64,000 nucleotides of DNA, taken from contig NZ_LRUC01000049.1 in assembly GCF_001550095.1 (NCBI RefSeq), forward strand, positions 1-64,000, written 5' to 3'. Numbering within the stretch: the first letter of the stretch is position 1; each line of letters opens with the position of its first letter. Below the pieces are notes generated by a model. The model did no database searches. It saw only the letters and a program-made list of their open reading frames with translations, and was not told the DNA's origin. The translations under genes and the position numbers were made by a program. Of the stretch, positions 17,704-26,703 are shown in pieces. This DNA is from Celeribacter ethanolicus. GTDB taxonomy: Bacteria; Pseudomonadota; Alphaproteobacteria; Rhodobacterales; Rhodobacteraceae.

Positions 17704-18746
17704 ACTCCTTCATATACGTCAGGCAGAACGCGCGGTCCACGGTCTAGCCATTCGGGCACAGGAAGTTGTTTTTCCTTGAGGAACTCGGGGTTGAAGAGCT
17801 TAGACTGGTAGCGCGTGCCATAGTCGCAGAGGATGGTGACGATGGTGTGCCCCGGCCCCATTTCCTTCGCCATGCGCATCGCGCCCGCGACATTGATGCC
17901 GGACGAGCCGCCGACGCAGAGGCCTTCGTGCTCCAGAAGATCGAACACCACCGGAAGCGCCTCCTCGTCGGGGATCTGATAGGCGAAATCCGGGGTGAAG
18001 CCTTCGAGGTTTGCGGTGATCCGCCCCTGCCCGATGCCTTCGGTGATCGAACCGCCCTCCGATTTCAGCTCGCCCGTGGTGTAATAGCTATAGAGCGCGG
18101 CCCCCATCGGATCGGCGAGGCCGATTTTCACACCCTTGGGCTGAAGCGCCATGCCGGTGCCTGCGAACGTCCCGCCCGAGCCGACCGAGCAGATGAACCC
18201 GTCGACCTTGCCGCCGGTCTGCTCCCAGATCTCCGGCCCCGTGGTCTCGATATGCGCCTGACGGTTCGCCGTATTGTCGAACTGATTGGCCCAGATCACG
18301 CCGTTCGGTTCGCTCTGTGCAAGTTTAGCAGCCAGACGTTCGGAATAGCGGACGTAATTGTTCGGATTGGAATAGGGAGCTGCGGGAACCTGAACCAGCT
18401 CCGCGCCCGCGAGACGGATCATGTCTTTCTTTTCCTGGCTCTGCGTCTCGGGAATCACGATCACGGTGCGAAAGCCCAGAGCCGAGCCCACGAGCGCCAG
18501 ACCGATGCCAGTGTTGCCGGCCGTGCCCTCGACAATCGTGCCGCCGGGTTTCAACGCACCGCTCTTCAACGCATCCTGAATGATGAACAGGGCCGCGCGG
18601 TCCTTGACCGACTGGCCGGGGTTCATGAACTCCGCCTTGCCATAAATCTCGCAGCCCGTGGCCTCTGACGGGCCTTTCAGCCGGATCAGGGGCGTGTTGC
18701 CGATGCTGTCGATCATATCGCGTTTCAGGGCAGAAGGAGCAGACAT
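17700..18746 (-). CDS. cysK: Cysteine synthase A
   Basis: This is a PLP-dependent O-acetylserine sulfhydrylase making cysteine from O-acetylserine and sulfide, 348 aa. The PLP lysine is in NPGQSVKDRAA (near residue 47), the substrate loop is EGTAGNTGIGLA and the phosphate-binding loop GSGGTFAGTG. It is slightly longer at the C-terminus than E. coli CysK and belongs to the longer form common in Rhodobacterales. The start at 18746 is preceded by AAAGGA; an upstream extension of the frame has no ribosome site. It is the first gene of the cysK-mscS-alaX overlapping string. A cystathionine beta-synthase-like role is a less likely alternative. Confidence 0.9.
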   Translation of the reverse strand: MSAPSALKRDMIDSIGNTPLIRLKGPSEATGCEIYGKAEFMNPGQSVKDRAALFIIQDALKSGALKPGGTIVEGTAGNTGIGLALVGSALGFRTVIVIPETQSQEKKDMIRLAGAELVQVPAAPYSNPNNYVRYSERLAAKLAQSEPNGVIWANQFDNTANRQAHIETTGPEIWEQTGGKVDGFICSVGSGGTFAGTGMALQPKGVKIGLADPMGAALYSYYTTGELKSEGGSITEGIGQGRITANLEGFTPDFAYQIPDEEALPVVFDLLEHEGLCVGGSSGINVAGAMRMAKEMGPGHTIVTILCDYGTRYQSKLFNPEFLKEKQLPVPEWLDRGPRVLPDVYEGV

Positions 18747-18917
18747 AGCTATATCCTTTAAATCTCGCAGTCCCTGAATGTGTAGGACGCACATCCCGCG
18801 AACTCAAGAGAGCGGCAAACAGAGAGGGAGGGCGTTCCGGTTTTTCGCTCCATCCCGGAACGGGTGTTTTATCTTCACCCGTGGCGCCATGAGTATTTCC
18901 ACCATCGGAAGGCCGCA

Positions 18918-20267
18918 TTAGCGCGGCGCAAGACGGAGCCAGATTCCATCTCGCGCGCGCACAGTGAGATGGGCGACGGGCACCGGGGTTTTATCGGGGA
19001 CAGTCTCAAGCCGGAAAGCGCGCAGGATCAGCGCGAGGAACAACGGGCCCTCGACCATGGCGAACCCGGCCCCGGTGCAAACACGCGGCCCAGAGGAAAA
19101 CGGGATGAAGGCGTCGCGCAGGCAGGCCTTGCCATTCTCGGTTTTGAACCGGTCCGGGTCAAACTCATCGGGCCGTTCCCAGAAAATTTCATGCCGCCCG
19201 AGATGCCAGGGCGAGAGCACAATCTGCGCGCCCTTCGGCACGTCGCGTTCGCGAAACCGCACCGGGCATTTCGCCTCGCGCACCATCATCGGCACCGGCG
19301 GATAGAGCCGCAGGGTCTCACGGAACACATCCTTGATGAAGCGGAGTTTCGACAGATCGGAGAAGGTCGGCGTGCCCGGCAGGCTCAGCGCCTCCTCGGC
19401 CGCGCGCTCCTGAATATCGGGATTGGCCGCCAAAAGCCAAAGCGCCCAGCCAAGCGCCGTGGCCGAGGTCTCGTGCCCGGCGAGGAAGAAGATCGCCACC
19501 TGATCGACCATCTCCTCGGTGTCGAACCGATCCCCGGTGACCGGGTCCGCTGTGGTCATGATCTTGGTCGCCAGATCGTCCGGGGCGGTACCCGCCGCGA
19601 TCTCCGCCATGCGTGCGCGCGTCAGATCGGTGATCAGCTTGCGGATCGCTTTCGCGCCGTCGCGGGTTTTCTTGCGGTGAAACCGCGGCAGCCAGTTCGG
19701 CAAAGGGATGAAGGCGGCGATGTTGAGAATGGGCTGCGCGCGTTGATAGCCTTGGAACTCGTCGAACACCTTCGCCGCCGCCTCATGGGTGATCGGGATC
19801 GAAAACAACGTGCGGAAAATCACATCCGCCGCGCCCTCCGAGGCGAAGGGTTCGATGTCGAAGGCGTTTTGCTGAGTTTTGAGCCTCGCCACCATCGCCT
19901 GCCCGGCCCCGAGCATCGCCGGAAACGTGTCCTTGAGCCGCCCGCCCTCAAAAGCCGGGTCGATGATGCGGCGTTGTTTCAACCATGTCTCGCCATTGGT
20001 GAGGAAGACCGAATTGCCCAGAAGCGGCCGAAGCCCCTCCGCCACGCGACCGGATTTCGGAAACTCCATCGGCTCTTCATTGAGCACGCGTTTTACGAGC
20101 GAGGGCTGATTGACCAGAAAACTGCGGAAAAACGGCGTTTTATATTCGGCCATCCAGGCGCGATAAAGCTTGGCCGGTTGCGCCGACAGGATGTCTTTGC
20201 GGAAAAGTTTGACGTAATTGCGCAGGCTGGTTTTCTCGGGGCGCGGCGTTGGTTTCGGCGGGATCAC
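18918..20267 (-). CDS. Cytochrome P450
   Basis: This is a P450 monooxygenase of 449 aa. The I-helix oxygen-binding motif is AGHETSA (near residue 262). The K-helix ExxR is ETLR, and the heme loop FSSGPRVCTGAGFA carries the cysteine ligand. There is no N-terminal membrane anchor, so it is a soluble bacterial enzyme that needs separate redox partners, none of which are nearby. It resembles the CYP groups that hydroxylate fatty acids or terpenoids, but the substrate cannot be told. Its start overlaps the stop of the upstream alpha/beta hydrolase by four bases, suggesting a shared pathway. Confidence 0.93.
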   Translation of the reverse strand: MIPPKPTPRPEKTSLRNYVKLFRKDILSAQPAKLYRAWMAEYKTPFFRSFLVNQPSLVKRVLNEEPMEFPKSGRVAEGLRPLLGNSVFLTNGETWLKQRRIIDPAFEGGRLKDTFPAMLGAGQAMVARLKTQQNAFDIEPFASEGAADVIFRTLFSIPITHEAAAKVFDEFQGYQRAQPILNIAAFIPLPNWLPRFHRKKTRDGAKAIRKLITDLTRARMAEIAAGTAPDDLATKIMTTADPVTGDRFDTEEMVDQVAIFFLAGHETSATALGWALWLLAANPDIQERAAEEALSLPGTPTFSDLSKLRFIKDVFRETLRLYPPVPMMVREAKCPVRFRERDVPKGAQIVLSPWHLGRHEIFWERPDEFDPDRFKTENGKACLRDAFIPFSSGPRVCTGAGFAMVEGPLFLALILRAFRLETVPDKTPVPVAHLTVRARDGIWLRLAPR

Positions 20268-21484
20268 AGTTTTCCCTCCTGTGCCATCTCCGTGAACCGA
20301 TTGGCCGGTGTGTCGATCCGCGAGGGGCTTGGCACGGCCCCTGCAAAGCGCGCTGCCAATGTCTCGCCGCCCGCTGTGATTTTGAAATAGTCATACTCTC
20401 CGGGGCGGTCGAAAGCGCAAAGATACTGAAAATGCAGGCGGAAGAAGCGGCGTTTCAGTCTGGCCTGTTTCTCCGGGCTGAGCGTCTGGGTGAAAGCCGC
20501 CGAGATCACGAGGGGCCATTTCTGATCTGCGGGCGCGACGCCCGACACCTTGATCGGATCGCAAAGCGCGAAAGAGCACGGATCGCCCGGTGCCGTCACA
20601 TCGAGCCAGAACAGCTCATCACGGGTCGACAGATAGGCCAGATCGCGGCGCAACACCTTGGCTTCCGGCAGGAAGGAGACCATCGGGACGACATGACCGA
20701 GGCTGAGGAAGGACAGCACCGGCCCACGCTCCGGCACCTCGCCCGCGCGGATCAGATCGGCCAGAATCTGAATGCCGAGATGCGCACCAGAACTGTGACC
20801 GACCACCAGAACCTCGTCCCAATCCTCTCGCAAAGCCTCCGCAATCTCGGCGCGGAATTCGTCCATCCGCGCACGCAGAGCGGGCGGATCGGCCCCGCGC
20901 CAACGCGCCGAAAACCCATAGTCATGCATCAGGTAATAGGCGAAAATCCTGTCATCTTTCGCTTTGAACCAGCGCAAGAGCAGAAAGGCCGCGAGGAGGC
21001 CCGGAACCAACCCGATCCATGCAGCCCCGAGGAGGCGTCCGCTCCAAGTGATCAGAGCGAGCAGCAAGACCGCGATCAGAAGCTGCGCCAGAAGCACGCC
21101 GATCGGGTAAAGCGCCGCAATCATCGGCCCGCGCCGGAGCTTCATCAGCCGAAACAGAGCGCCGGTGGAAACATAGGTCCATGCGGTGCGCGCAAGTATC
21201 AGATAGGTGCGGAAAATCCCCGCCGCCATGCTCTGCTGCACGATGTCGGACCAGACCAGCACGTCGATGTCGCTGCGGGTCTGCGCGCCCTCGATTTCAC
21301 CCGCCACGGACCAGCCGAAATTGCGACCTTTTTTCGGAGCGAGGCCGAGCGTATAGCCGGACATCTCGGCCTGCGCCGCGCCTTCTTTGCGGTAAAGCTC
21401 GCGGTAACGGCGCGGCGGAATCGGATCGTAGCCCGGGATGTAGAACACCCGGCGCCGCGTCACCTCTTTGCCCTGCTCGCTCAT
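20264..21484 (-). CDS. Alpha/beta hydrolase-like protein with internal membrane segments
   Basis: This is a 406-aa protein whose nucleophile elbow GHSSG (VVGHSSGAHLGIQ, around residue 240) marks an alpha/beta hydrolase (lipase/esterase-like). Two hydrophobic segments around residues 120-170 probably anchor it in the membrane. The N-terminus RRRVFYIPGYDPIPPRRYRELY has a beta-strand plus GYDP oxyanion-type start. The ATG at 21484 is preferred over an upstream TTG because GAAGG lies eight bases before it. It is coupled to the P450 gene by a four-base overlap, so the pair may act on one lipid substrate, which is inference. Confidence 0.8.
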   Translation of the reverse strand: MSEQGKEVTRRRVFYIPGYDPIPPRRYRELYRKEGAAQAEMSGYTLGLAPKKGRNFGWSVAGEIEGAQTRSDIDVLVWSDIVQQSMAAGIFRTYLILARTAWTYVSTGALFRLMKLRRGPMIAALYPIGVLLAQLLIAVLLLALITWSGRLLGAAWIGLVPGLLAAFLLLRWFKAKDDRIFAYYLMHDYGFSARWRGADPPALRARMDEFRAEIAEALREDWDEVLVVGHSSGAHLGIQILADLIRAGEVPERGPVLSFLSLGHVVPMVSFLPEAKVLRRDLAYLSTRDELFWLDVTAPGDPCSFALCDPIKVSGVAPADQKWPLVISAAFTQTLSPEKQARLKRRFFRLHFQYLCAFDRPGEYDYFKITAGGETLAARFAGAVPSPSRIDTPANRFTEMAQEGKL

Positions 21485-21544
21485 ACCGAAAACCTTCAAT
21501 GTTTCCGATAACCTAGCGCGGGTTTCGGGCGAAATTAAGCCCTA

Positions 21545-22297
21545 TTAGCCCAATTGGCTGAGCGCTGGGAAGGTTTCCAAAAGCCAATAGGACAGGCGCG
21601 AGAAAGCGCCCGTGACCATCATCAAACCCACGAGCAACAAAAGCCCCCCCATGATCTTCTCGATCAGCCCCATGTGGCGCTTGAGACGGTTCATCACACC
21701 GACAGCGCGGGTGATGAAAATCGCCGACAGAAGGAACGGCAGACCGAGCCCCACGGCATAGGTCGCCAACAACGTCGTGCCACGCGACACGGAGCCTTCA
21801 GACGCCGCCATAGAGATGATCGCCCCCAGTTGCGGCCCGATGCAGGGCGTCCAGCCAAAGGCGAAGGCAAGCCCGAGAACATAAGCGCCGAAAGCCGTGC
21901 CGCCCTTGTCGCCCGCATCCAGCCGTGCTTCGCGGTCAAGAATGGAAATGCGGAACACCGAGAGGAAGTGCAGGCCCAGAATGATGATCACGACGCCGGA
22001 GATGCGTGAGAAAAGCACCTGATTTTTCAGGAAAAACATCCCAAACGCCGAGGCCGTGAAGCCCATGAACAGGAACACGGTCGAGAGGCCCAGAACGAAC
22101 ATCAGTGCGGGCAGGATCGCCTTGCGCGAGCCTTTGCCGCCGCCCGTGAGCTCATTCATGGAAATCCCGGACATATAGGCGAGATAGGGCGGCACGATAG
22201 GCAGAACGCAGGGGCTCAGAAACGACACCATGCCCGCGGCGAGGGCCACGAGCATCGAAGGCAGGAGCGTTGCGTCAAAAAGATCAATTCCGAACAT
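21545..22297 (-). CDS. ccdA: Cytochrome c biogenesis protein CcdA
   Basis: This is the inner-membrane thiol-disulfide transporter that carries reducing power across the membrane for cytochrome c maturation and related periplasmic reduction. It has 250 aa with six predicted membrane segments. The two redox cysteines are in FLSPCVLPIVPPY (near residue 30) and GWTPCIGPQLG (near residue 155), as in CcdA. GAGG lies upstream of the ATG at 22297. No other ccm gene is adjacent, which is common. Confidence 0.95.
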   Translation of the reverse strand: MFGIDLFDATLLPSMLVALAAGMVSFLSPCVLPIVPPYLAYMSGISMNELTGGGKGSRKAILPALMFVLGLSTVFLFMGFTASAFGMFFLKNQVLFSRISGVVIIILGLHFLSVFRISILDREARLDAGDKGGTAFGAYVLGLAFAFGWTPCIGPQLGAIISMAASEGSVSRGTTLLATYAVGLGLPFLLSAIFITRAVGVMNRLKRHMGLIEKIMGGLLLLVGLMMVTGAFSRLSYWLLETFPALSQLG

Positions 22298-22410
22298 GTG
22301 AGCCTCATGCCAGAAAACCGCCGCCCCGCCTAGCGCCTCCTGTGTCGCGGCACCTCACATTCCCGTTGGGGGATGTTTCAGAGCGGCACAGGGCCCCAAA
22401 GAGACGGCCA

Positions 22411-22440
22411 AACGAAAAACGGCCGGGACTGACCCGGCCG
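22411..22440 (-). terminator. Terminator of rne
   Basis: The stem CGGCCGGG/CCCGGCCG (22420-22427 and 22433-22440) has a five-base loop. On the minus strand it is followed by TTTTTCGTTT, about 40 bases after the RNase E stop codon. Confidence 0.8.
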
Positions 22441-22477
22441 CTTTCTTAACTCTCTGCCTTAACTCTCTGAGCGGTGC

Positions 22478-25375
22478 TCAGCGGCTCCACCAGCCGCGGC
22501 GCTTCGGTTTGTCATCGTCCTCCGCGGCCTCCGGTTCGCCCGCCTCCGCAAGCTCCGGCTCGGGCGTCGCGTCCTCGGCAACCACTTCGATCACCGGCGC
22601 GGCCACGACCGCCTCCACGACAGGCTCAGCTCTCACCGCCTCGGCCACAGGCTCGGCAGGCGCTTCGCTGACCGGCTTGGCTTCCGCGACAGGCTCAGAA
22701 ACCGGTGCCTCCGTCTCAGACGCGGCCTCGACGGGCGCTTCCGCCTGCGGCTCGACCGGTGCTTCTGCCGCAGCCTCAGCCTCGGCGGCGGCTTTCGCGG
22801 CCTTCTCGGCCTCGATCTCCGCCTTGGTGCGACGTTTGCGACGCGGCTTCGGTTTCTCCTCGGCAACGGCATCCGCGGCCTCACCCGTCTCCGCCGACGC
22901 CTCTCCCTCGGCAGCTTTCGCAGCCTTCTCGGCCTCGATCTCCGCTTTGGTGCGACGTTTGCGACGCGGCTTCGGTTTCTCCTCGGCCTCGACCGGCGCG
23001 ACTTCTTCGCTCACCGTCCCGGGGGCCTCTGCCCCCTCTTCGGAGGCCTCACCCTCGGCGCTGTCCTCCTCGTCGGAGGCATCCTCGGCCCCGTTGTCCT
23101 GAGCCTCGTCCTGCCCGTCCACCGTATCGGTTTTCTTGCGACGACGACGACGGCGGCGGCGTTTCTTCGGCTTCTGGTCGTCGCCATTGGTCTCTTCCGA
23201 AACCTCTTCGGACACGGCTTCCGTGGCTTCTGCCTCGTCTTCCGTCAGATCCTCGTCCTCGATCTCCTCGTCGTAATCCGCCATCAGATCGGCAGAGGCG
23301 GAAATCACGGGAGCGACCACTTCGGGCACCACGCGGGTTGCCGTCTTGAACCGTTCCATGGAGAAGTCCGGCGAGATCAGGAACGGATCGGCCTCGATCC
23401 GCACTGCCATGCCATAGCGCGTCTCGATCTGTGCGATCTTTTCGCGCTTCATGTTCATCAGGTAGTTGACGATGGCGACCGGCGCCTTGAGCAGCACCTC
23501 ACGGGAGCGTTTGCGCGTGCCCTCTTCCTCGAGCTGACGCAGGATCGTGAGCGCCATGTTGTCGTCGGAGCGGATCAGCCCGGTGCCGTGACAATGCGGG
23601 CACGGCTGTGTCGTCGCCTCGAGCATGCCGGGACGCAGACGCTGACGCGACATCTCCAACAGGCCAAAGCCCGAGATACGGCCCACCTGAATGCGCGCAC
23701 GGTCGGTTTTCAGCTTGTCTTTCAGACGCTTCTCGACCGCCGTATTGTTACGGCGCTCTTCCATGTCGATGAAGTCGATGACGATCAGACCGGCTAGGTC
23801 GCGCAGACGCGCCTGACGCGCCACCTCTTCGGCGGCCTCAAGGTTGGTCTTGAGCGCGGTTTCCTCGATCGAGCCCTCTTTCGTGGCCCGGCCCGAGTTG
23901 ACGTCGACGGCGACCAGCGCCTCGGTCACGTCGATCACGATGTAACCGCCGGATTTGAGCTGCACCACCGGGTTGAACATCCCGGCGAGGTAGCTTTCCA
24001 CCTGATAACGCGCAAACAGCGGCAGGCTCTCGGCATAGGGTTTCACGTTCTTGGCGTGGGACGGCATGATCATTTTCATGAAGTCCTTGGCCTCGCGATA
24101 GCCGCCATCGCCCTCGACGATCACCTCGTCGATGTCTTTCGAGTAGAGATCGCGGATCGACCGTTTGATCAGGTCGCCCTCTTCGTAGATCTTCGCGGGC
24201 GCCACCGATTTCAGCGTCAGCTCGCGGATCTGTTCCCACATCCGCTTGAGATAGTCGTAGTCGCGTTTGATCTCCGTCTTGGTGCGCTGTGCGCCCGCCG
24301 TGCGGATGATCAGACCGGCGCCCTGCGGCACTTCAAGTTCGCCTGCGATCTCTTTGAGTTTCTTACGGTCTGCGGCATTGGTGATCTTGCGGGAGATGCC
24401 ACCACCACGCGCGGTGTTCGGCATCAACACACAATAGCGACCGGCCAGCGACAGGTAGGTGGTGAGCGCCGCGCCCTTGTTGCCGCGCTCTTCCTTGACG
24501 ACCTGCACCAGCATGATCTGGCGCACTTTGATGACTTCCTGGATCTTGTACTTGCGCGGACGCGGTTTGCGACGCGGGCGGATTTCCTCGGTGGTGTCAT
24601 CGTCGGCGACGCTTTCAATGCCGTCGTCGGCCTCGGCGGCGTCCACCTCGTCCTCGTCATCGCCCTCATCAGCCTCTTCATCGTCACCCTCGGAGGTCTC
24701 GTCTTCAGACGTTTCCTCTTCGGAAACAGACTCTTCCGCGACGGTGTCCGACTCAGCCTCGCCCGCAACTTCGTCCGGCTCTTCGACCGGCGTATCCTGC
24801 ACGGTGAACGCAGGCGACGTGCCCTCTTCGACAGAGCCATTCTCATCCGCATTCGCGTCGTCCGCGATCATCGCATCGGCCTCGGAGGCCTCCGGTTCGA
24901 TCACATCCATCCCGGCGACAGAGGCGCCATCCTGTTCGTCGCCCTGTTCCGCCTCGTCGAGCGTGACCTCACGGGTCTCGACCGCATCCGCAGATTTGAC
25001 CTCTTCGGCACGGGTTTTGGAACGCGAACGCGACCGCGAGCGGCGGGACCGCTTGGGCTTTTCCTCTTCCTCTTCCTGAGCCTTGGCATATTCCATTTCC
25101 TCTGCCAGCAGGGCTTCACGGTCGGCCAGCGGGATCTGGTAATAATCCGGATGAATCTCGGAGAAGGCGAGGAACCCATGACGGTTTCCGCCGTAATCCA
25201 CGAACGCCGCCTGCAGGGACGGTTCGACGCGGGTCACCTTTGCGAGATAGATGTTGCCAGCGAGCTGGCGTTTGTTTTCCGATTCAAAGTCGAATTCCTC
25301 GACCTTGTTTCCGTCGACCACCACAACGCGGGTTTCCTCCGCGTGGGTGGCGTCGATGAGCATTTTCTTTGCCAT
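22478..25375 (-). CDS. rne: Ribonuclease E (Rne/Rng family)
   Basis: This is the endoribonuclease central to mRNA turnover and rRNA/tRNA processing, 965 aa. The S1 RNA-binding domain starts near residue 37 and is split by an acidic and Arg/Ser-rich insertion (about residues 105-280), as in other alphaproteobacteria. The catalytic aspartates are in VIDVTEALVAVDVNSG and LAGLIVIDFIDM, and the zinc-link motif is CPHCHGTG. The C-terminal half (from about residue 690) is a low-complexity scaffold alternating acidic and KPRRKRR blocks and ending in KPKRRGWWSR. One 41-residue block is duplicated in tandem. The degradosome-assembly role of this half is known in relatives and assumed here. Confidence 0.95.
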   Translation of the reverse strand: MAKKMLIDATHAEETRVVVVDGNKVEEFDFESENKRQLAGNIYLAKVTRVEPSLQAAFVDYGGNRHGFLAFSEIHPDYYQIPLADREALLAEEMEYAKAQEEEEEKPKRSRRSRSRSRSKTRAEEVKSADAVETREVTLDEAEQGDEQDGASVAGMDVIEPEASEADAMIADDANADENGSVEEGTSPAFTVQDTPVEEPDEVAGEAESDTVAEESVSEEETSEDETSEGDDEEADEGDDEDEVDAAEADDGIESVADDDTTEEIRPRRKPRPRKYKIQEVIKVRQIMLVQVVKEERGNKGAALTTYLSLAGRYCVLMPNTARGGGISRKITNAADRKKLKEIAGELEVPQGAGLIIRTAGAQRTKTEIKRDYDYLKRMWEQIRELTLKSVAPAKIYEEGDLIKRSIRDLYSKDIDEVIVEGDGGYREAKDFMKMIMPSHAKNVKPYAESLPLFARYQVESYLAGMFNPVVQLKSGGYIVIDVTEALVAVDVNSGRATKEGSIEETALKTNLEAAEEVARQARLRDLAGLIVIDFIDMEERRNNTAVEKRLKDKLKTDRARIQVGRISGFGLLEMSRQRLRPGMLEATTQPCPHCHGTGLIRSDDNMALTILRQLEEEGTRKRSREVLLKAPVAIVNYLMNMKREKIAQIETRYGMAVRIEADPFLISPDFSMERFKTATRVVPEVVAPVISASADLMADYDEEIEDEDLTEDEAEATEAVSEEVSEETNGDDQKPKKRRRRRRRRKKTDTVDGQDEAQDNGAEDASDEEDSAEGEASEEGAEAPGTVSEEVAPVEAEEKPKPRRKRRTKAEIEAEKAAKAAEGEASAETGEAADAVAEEKPKPRRKRRTKAEIEAEKAAKAAAEAEAAAEAPVEPQAEAPVEAASETEAPVSEPVAEAKPVSEAPAEPVAEAVRAEPVVEAVVAAPVIEVVAEDATPEPELAEAGEPEAAEDDDKPKRRGWWSR
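22791..22987 (-). repeat. Tandem 123-bp repeat inside rne (41-residue block)
   Basis: A 74-base segment at 22791-22864 recurs at 22914-22987 with only a few changes, an offset of 123 bases. Both encode EEKPKPRRKRRTKAEIEAEK followed by AAKAA. The unit keeps frame, so it duplicates one basic-helical module of the RNase E scaffold. Confidence 0.9.
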
Positions 25376-26099
25376 TGAATTTGTCTTCCGGCACCCGAAG
25401 CGGGCGCACCTCCGTATCCGAAGGTGACGCGTTGATCCGGGTGATATTTTGGGGCGAGCAGTGCGGGCAAGACGGCGGGGGCGCTGGCGCCCGCTCTGTG
25501 CTCTGATCTTGCCTCTGCGCGTTGCATCGCGGTTCTTCTCCGGCGCTTAGCGAGGCATCTGCCCCTCGGCGCCCGTTCAAATCCCTCTGACCTATGGATA
25601 AGGCTTCGGGCGGTTCGTGCCGGAGGTTTTGTCATGCCGCCCGGCGGTATCGGTCTGCTCTGCGGGGAAGCCTCGGGAATGGCCCTGAGTTCCAACACAC
25701 GCATGCAGCGAATCTGTCTCACGCGGTTTCCGGGACGGCCAAGCGCCCGACGGACCTGCGTTTCTATATCAGTAGTGATGCCTGTGCCTTTAGACAACAC
25801 GCAAATTCATCGAAACGCCATTTTCGCACCTTTGTCGGCCCTATCCGGCGGATTCGCCTCAAATTAACGGCATAATGGTTAACACTCCCTTGCGCATCCC
25901 CGGCGCACCGTCTGCGTCCCTCGCCGCAGCTCCCCGCCCCGTCCCCGGCCTCTCATATCCCGTCCTGTGCAGCAAAACAGAGACAGGGTGCCACGTCGCA
26001 CACAAGTCGCTCTGTTCATTTTCGATCAAAAGTAATATTTTGATTTATGAAATAAGCAAAAACGCGCATATCCAGATGCGCCCCCCGAAAGGACATATC
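25376..26099. other. Divergent intergenic region and long rne leader
   Basis: This stretch of 724 bases lies between rne (minus) and the flavoprotein gene (plus). Short open frames here look non-coding (skewed, Arg/Ser-rich, mutually overlapping). A GC-rich hairpin (GGGCG/CGCCC) is at about 25481-25494. Long leaders of rne genes mediate autoregulation in several bacteria; whether this one does is unknown. Confidence 0.5.
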
Positions 26100-26648
26100 A
26101 TGACCCGTATCGCTCTTCTGGTCGGCTCGCTCCGCAAGGACTCCCAGACCCTGAAACTCGCCAAAGCCCTCACCAAACTCGCCCCCGAAGGCATGGAATT
26201 CGATTTCGTTGAGATCGGCGATCTGCCGTTCTTCAACGAGGATCTGGACACCGACACCCCGCCCGCAAGCTGGACCCGGTTTCGCAACGAGATCAAAGCC
26301 GCCGACGGCGTGCTTTTCGTAACGCCGGAATACAACCGCTCCCTGCCCGCCGCGATCAAGAACGCCCTCGACGTCGGCTCGCGCCCCTATGGCGCCAGCG
26401 TCTGGGGCGGCAAACCGGCGGGCATCGTGACCGCAAGCCCGTCCGGCATCGGCGGGTTCGGCGCCAACCACCACCTGCGTCAGCCGCTGGTGTTCCTCGA
26501 CATGCCCGCCATGCAACAGCCCGAAGCCTATATCGGCAACCTGTGGAACCTGTTCGACGAGGAGGGCAAAATCGTCACCGAAGGCACCGAGGATTTCCTC
26601 AAATCCTGGATGGAAGCCTATGCGGCCTGGGTCAAAGCCCACATCTAA
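26100..26648 (+). CDS. NADPH-dependent FMN reductase (flavodoxin-like)
   Basis: This is a flavodoxin-fold NAD(P)H:FMN/quinone reductase of the ChrR/YieF type, 182 aa. The FMN phosphate loop is GSLRKDSQTLKLA near residue 9. VTPEYNRSLPAAIKNALD is the signature of the family, and SPSGIGGFGAN forms the second flavin-contact loop. Such proteins reduce quinones, chromate or azo compounds without semiquinone release. The start at 26100 follows AAAGGA by six bases; the frame is open for 75 further codons upstream without support. It stands alone and is followed by its own terminator. Confidence 0.93.
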   Translation: MTRIALLVGSLRKDSQTLKLAKALTKLAPEGMEFDFVEIGDLPFFNEDLDTDTPPASWTRFRNEIKAADGVLFVTPEYNRSLPAAIKNALDVGSRPYGASVWGGKPAGIVTASPSGIGGFGANHHLRQPLVFLDMPAMQQPEAYIGNLWNLFDEEGKIVTEGTEDFLKSWMEAYAAWVKAHI

Positions 26649-26671
26649 AGACTTTCCCGCCCCTAAAGCAG

Positions 26672-26699
26672 AAAGGCGCCCATGACCGGGCGCCTTTTT
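26672..26699 (+). terminator. Terminator of the FMN reductase gene
   Basis: AAAGGCGCCC/GGGCGCCTTT hairpin with a six-base loop and a T-run, 23 bases after the stop codon. It also ends just before the converging 258-aa gene. Confidence 0.88.
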
Positions 26700-26703
26700 C
26701 CAT

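Noticed and set aside
25376-26099. Small genes in the rne divergent region
   Set aside because: Several overlapping frames on both strands, all with skewed composition and without ribosome sites.
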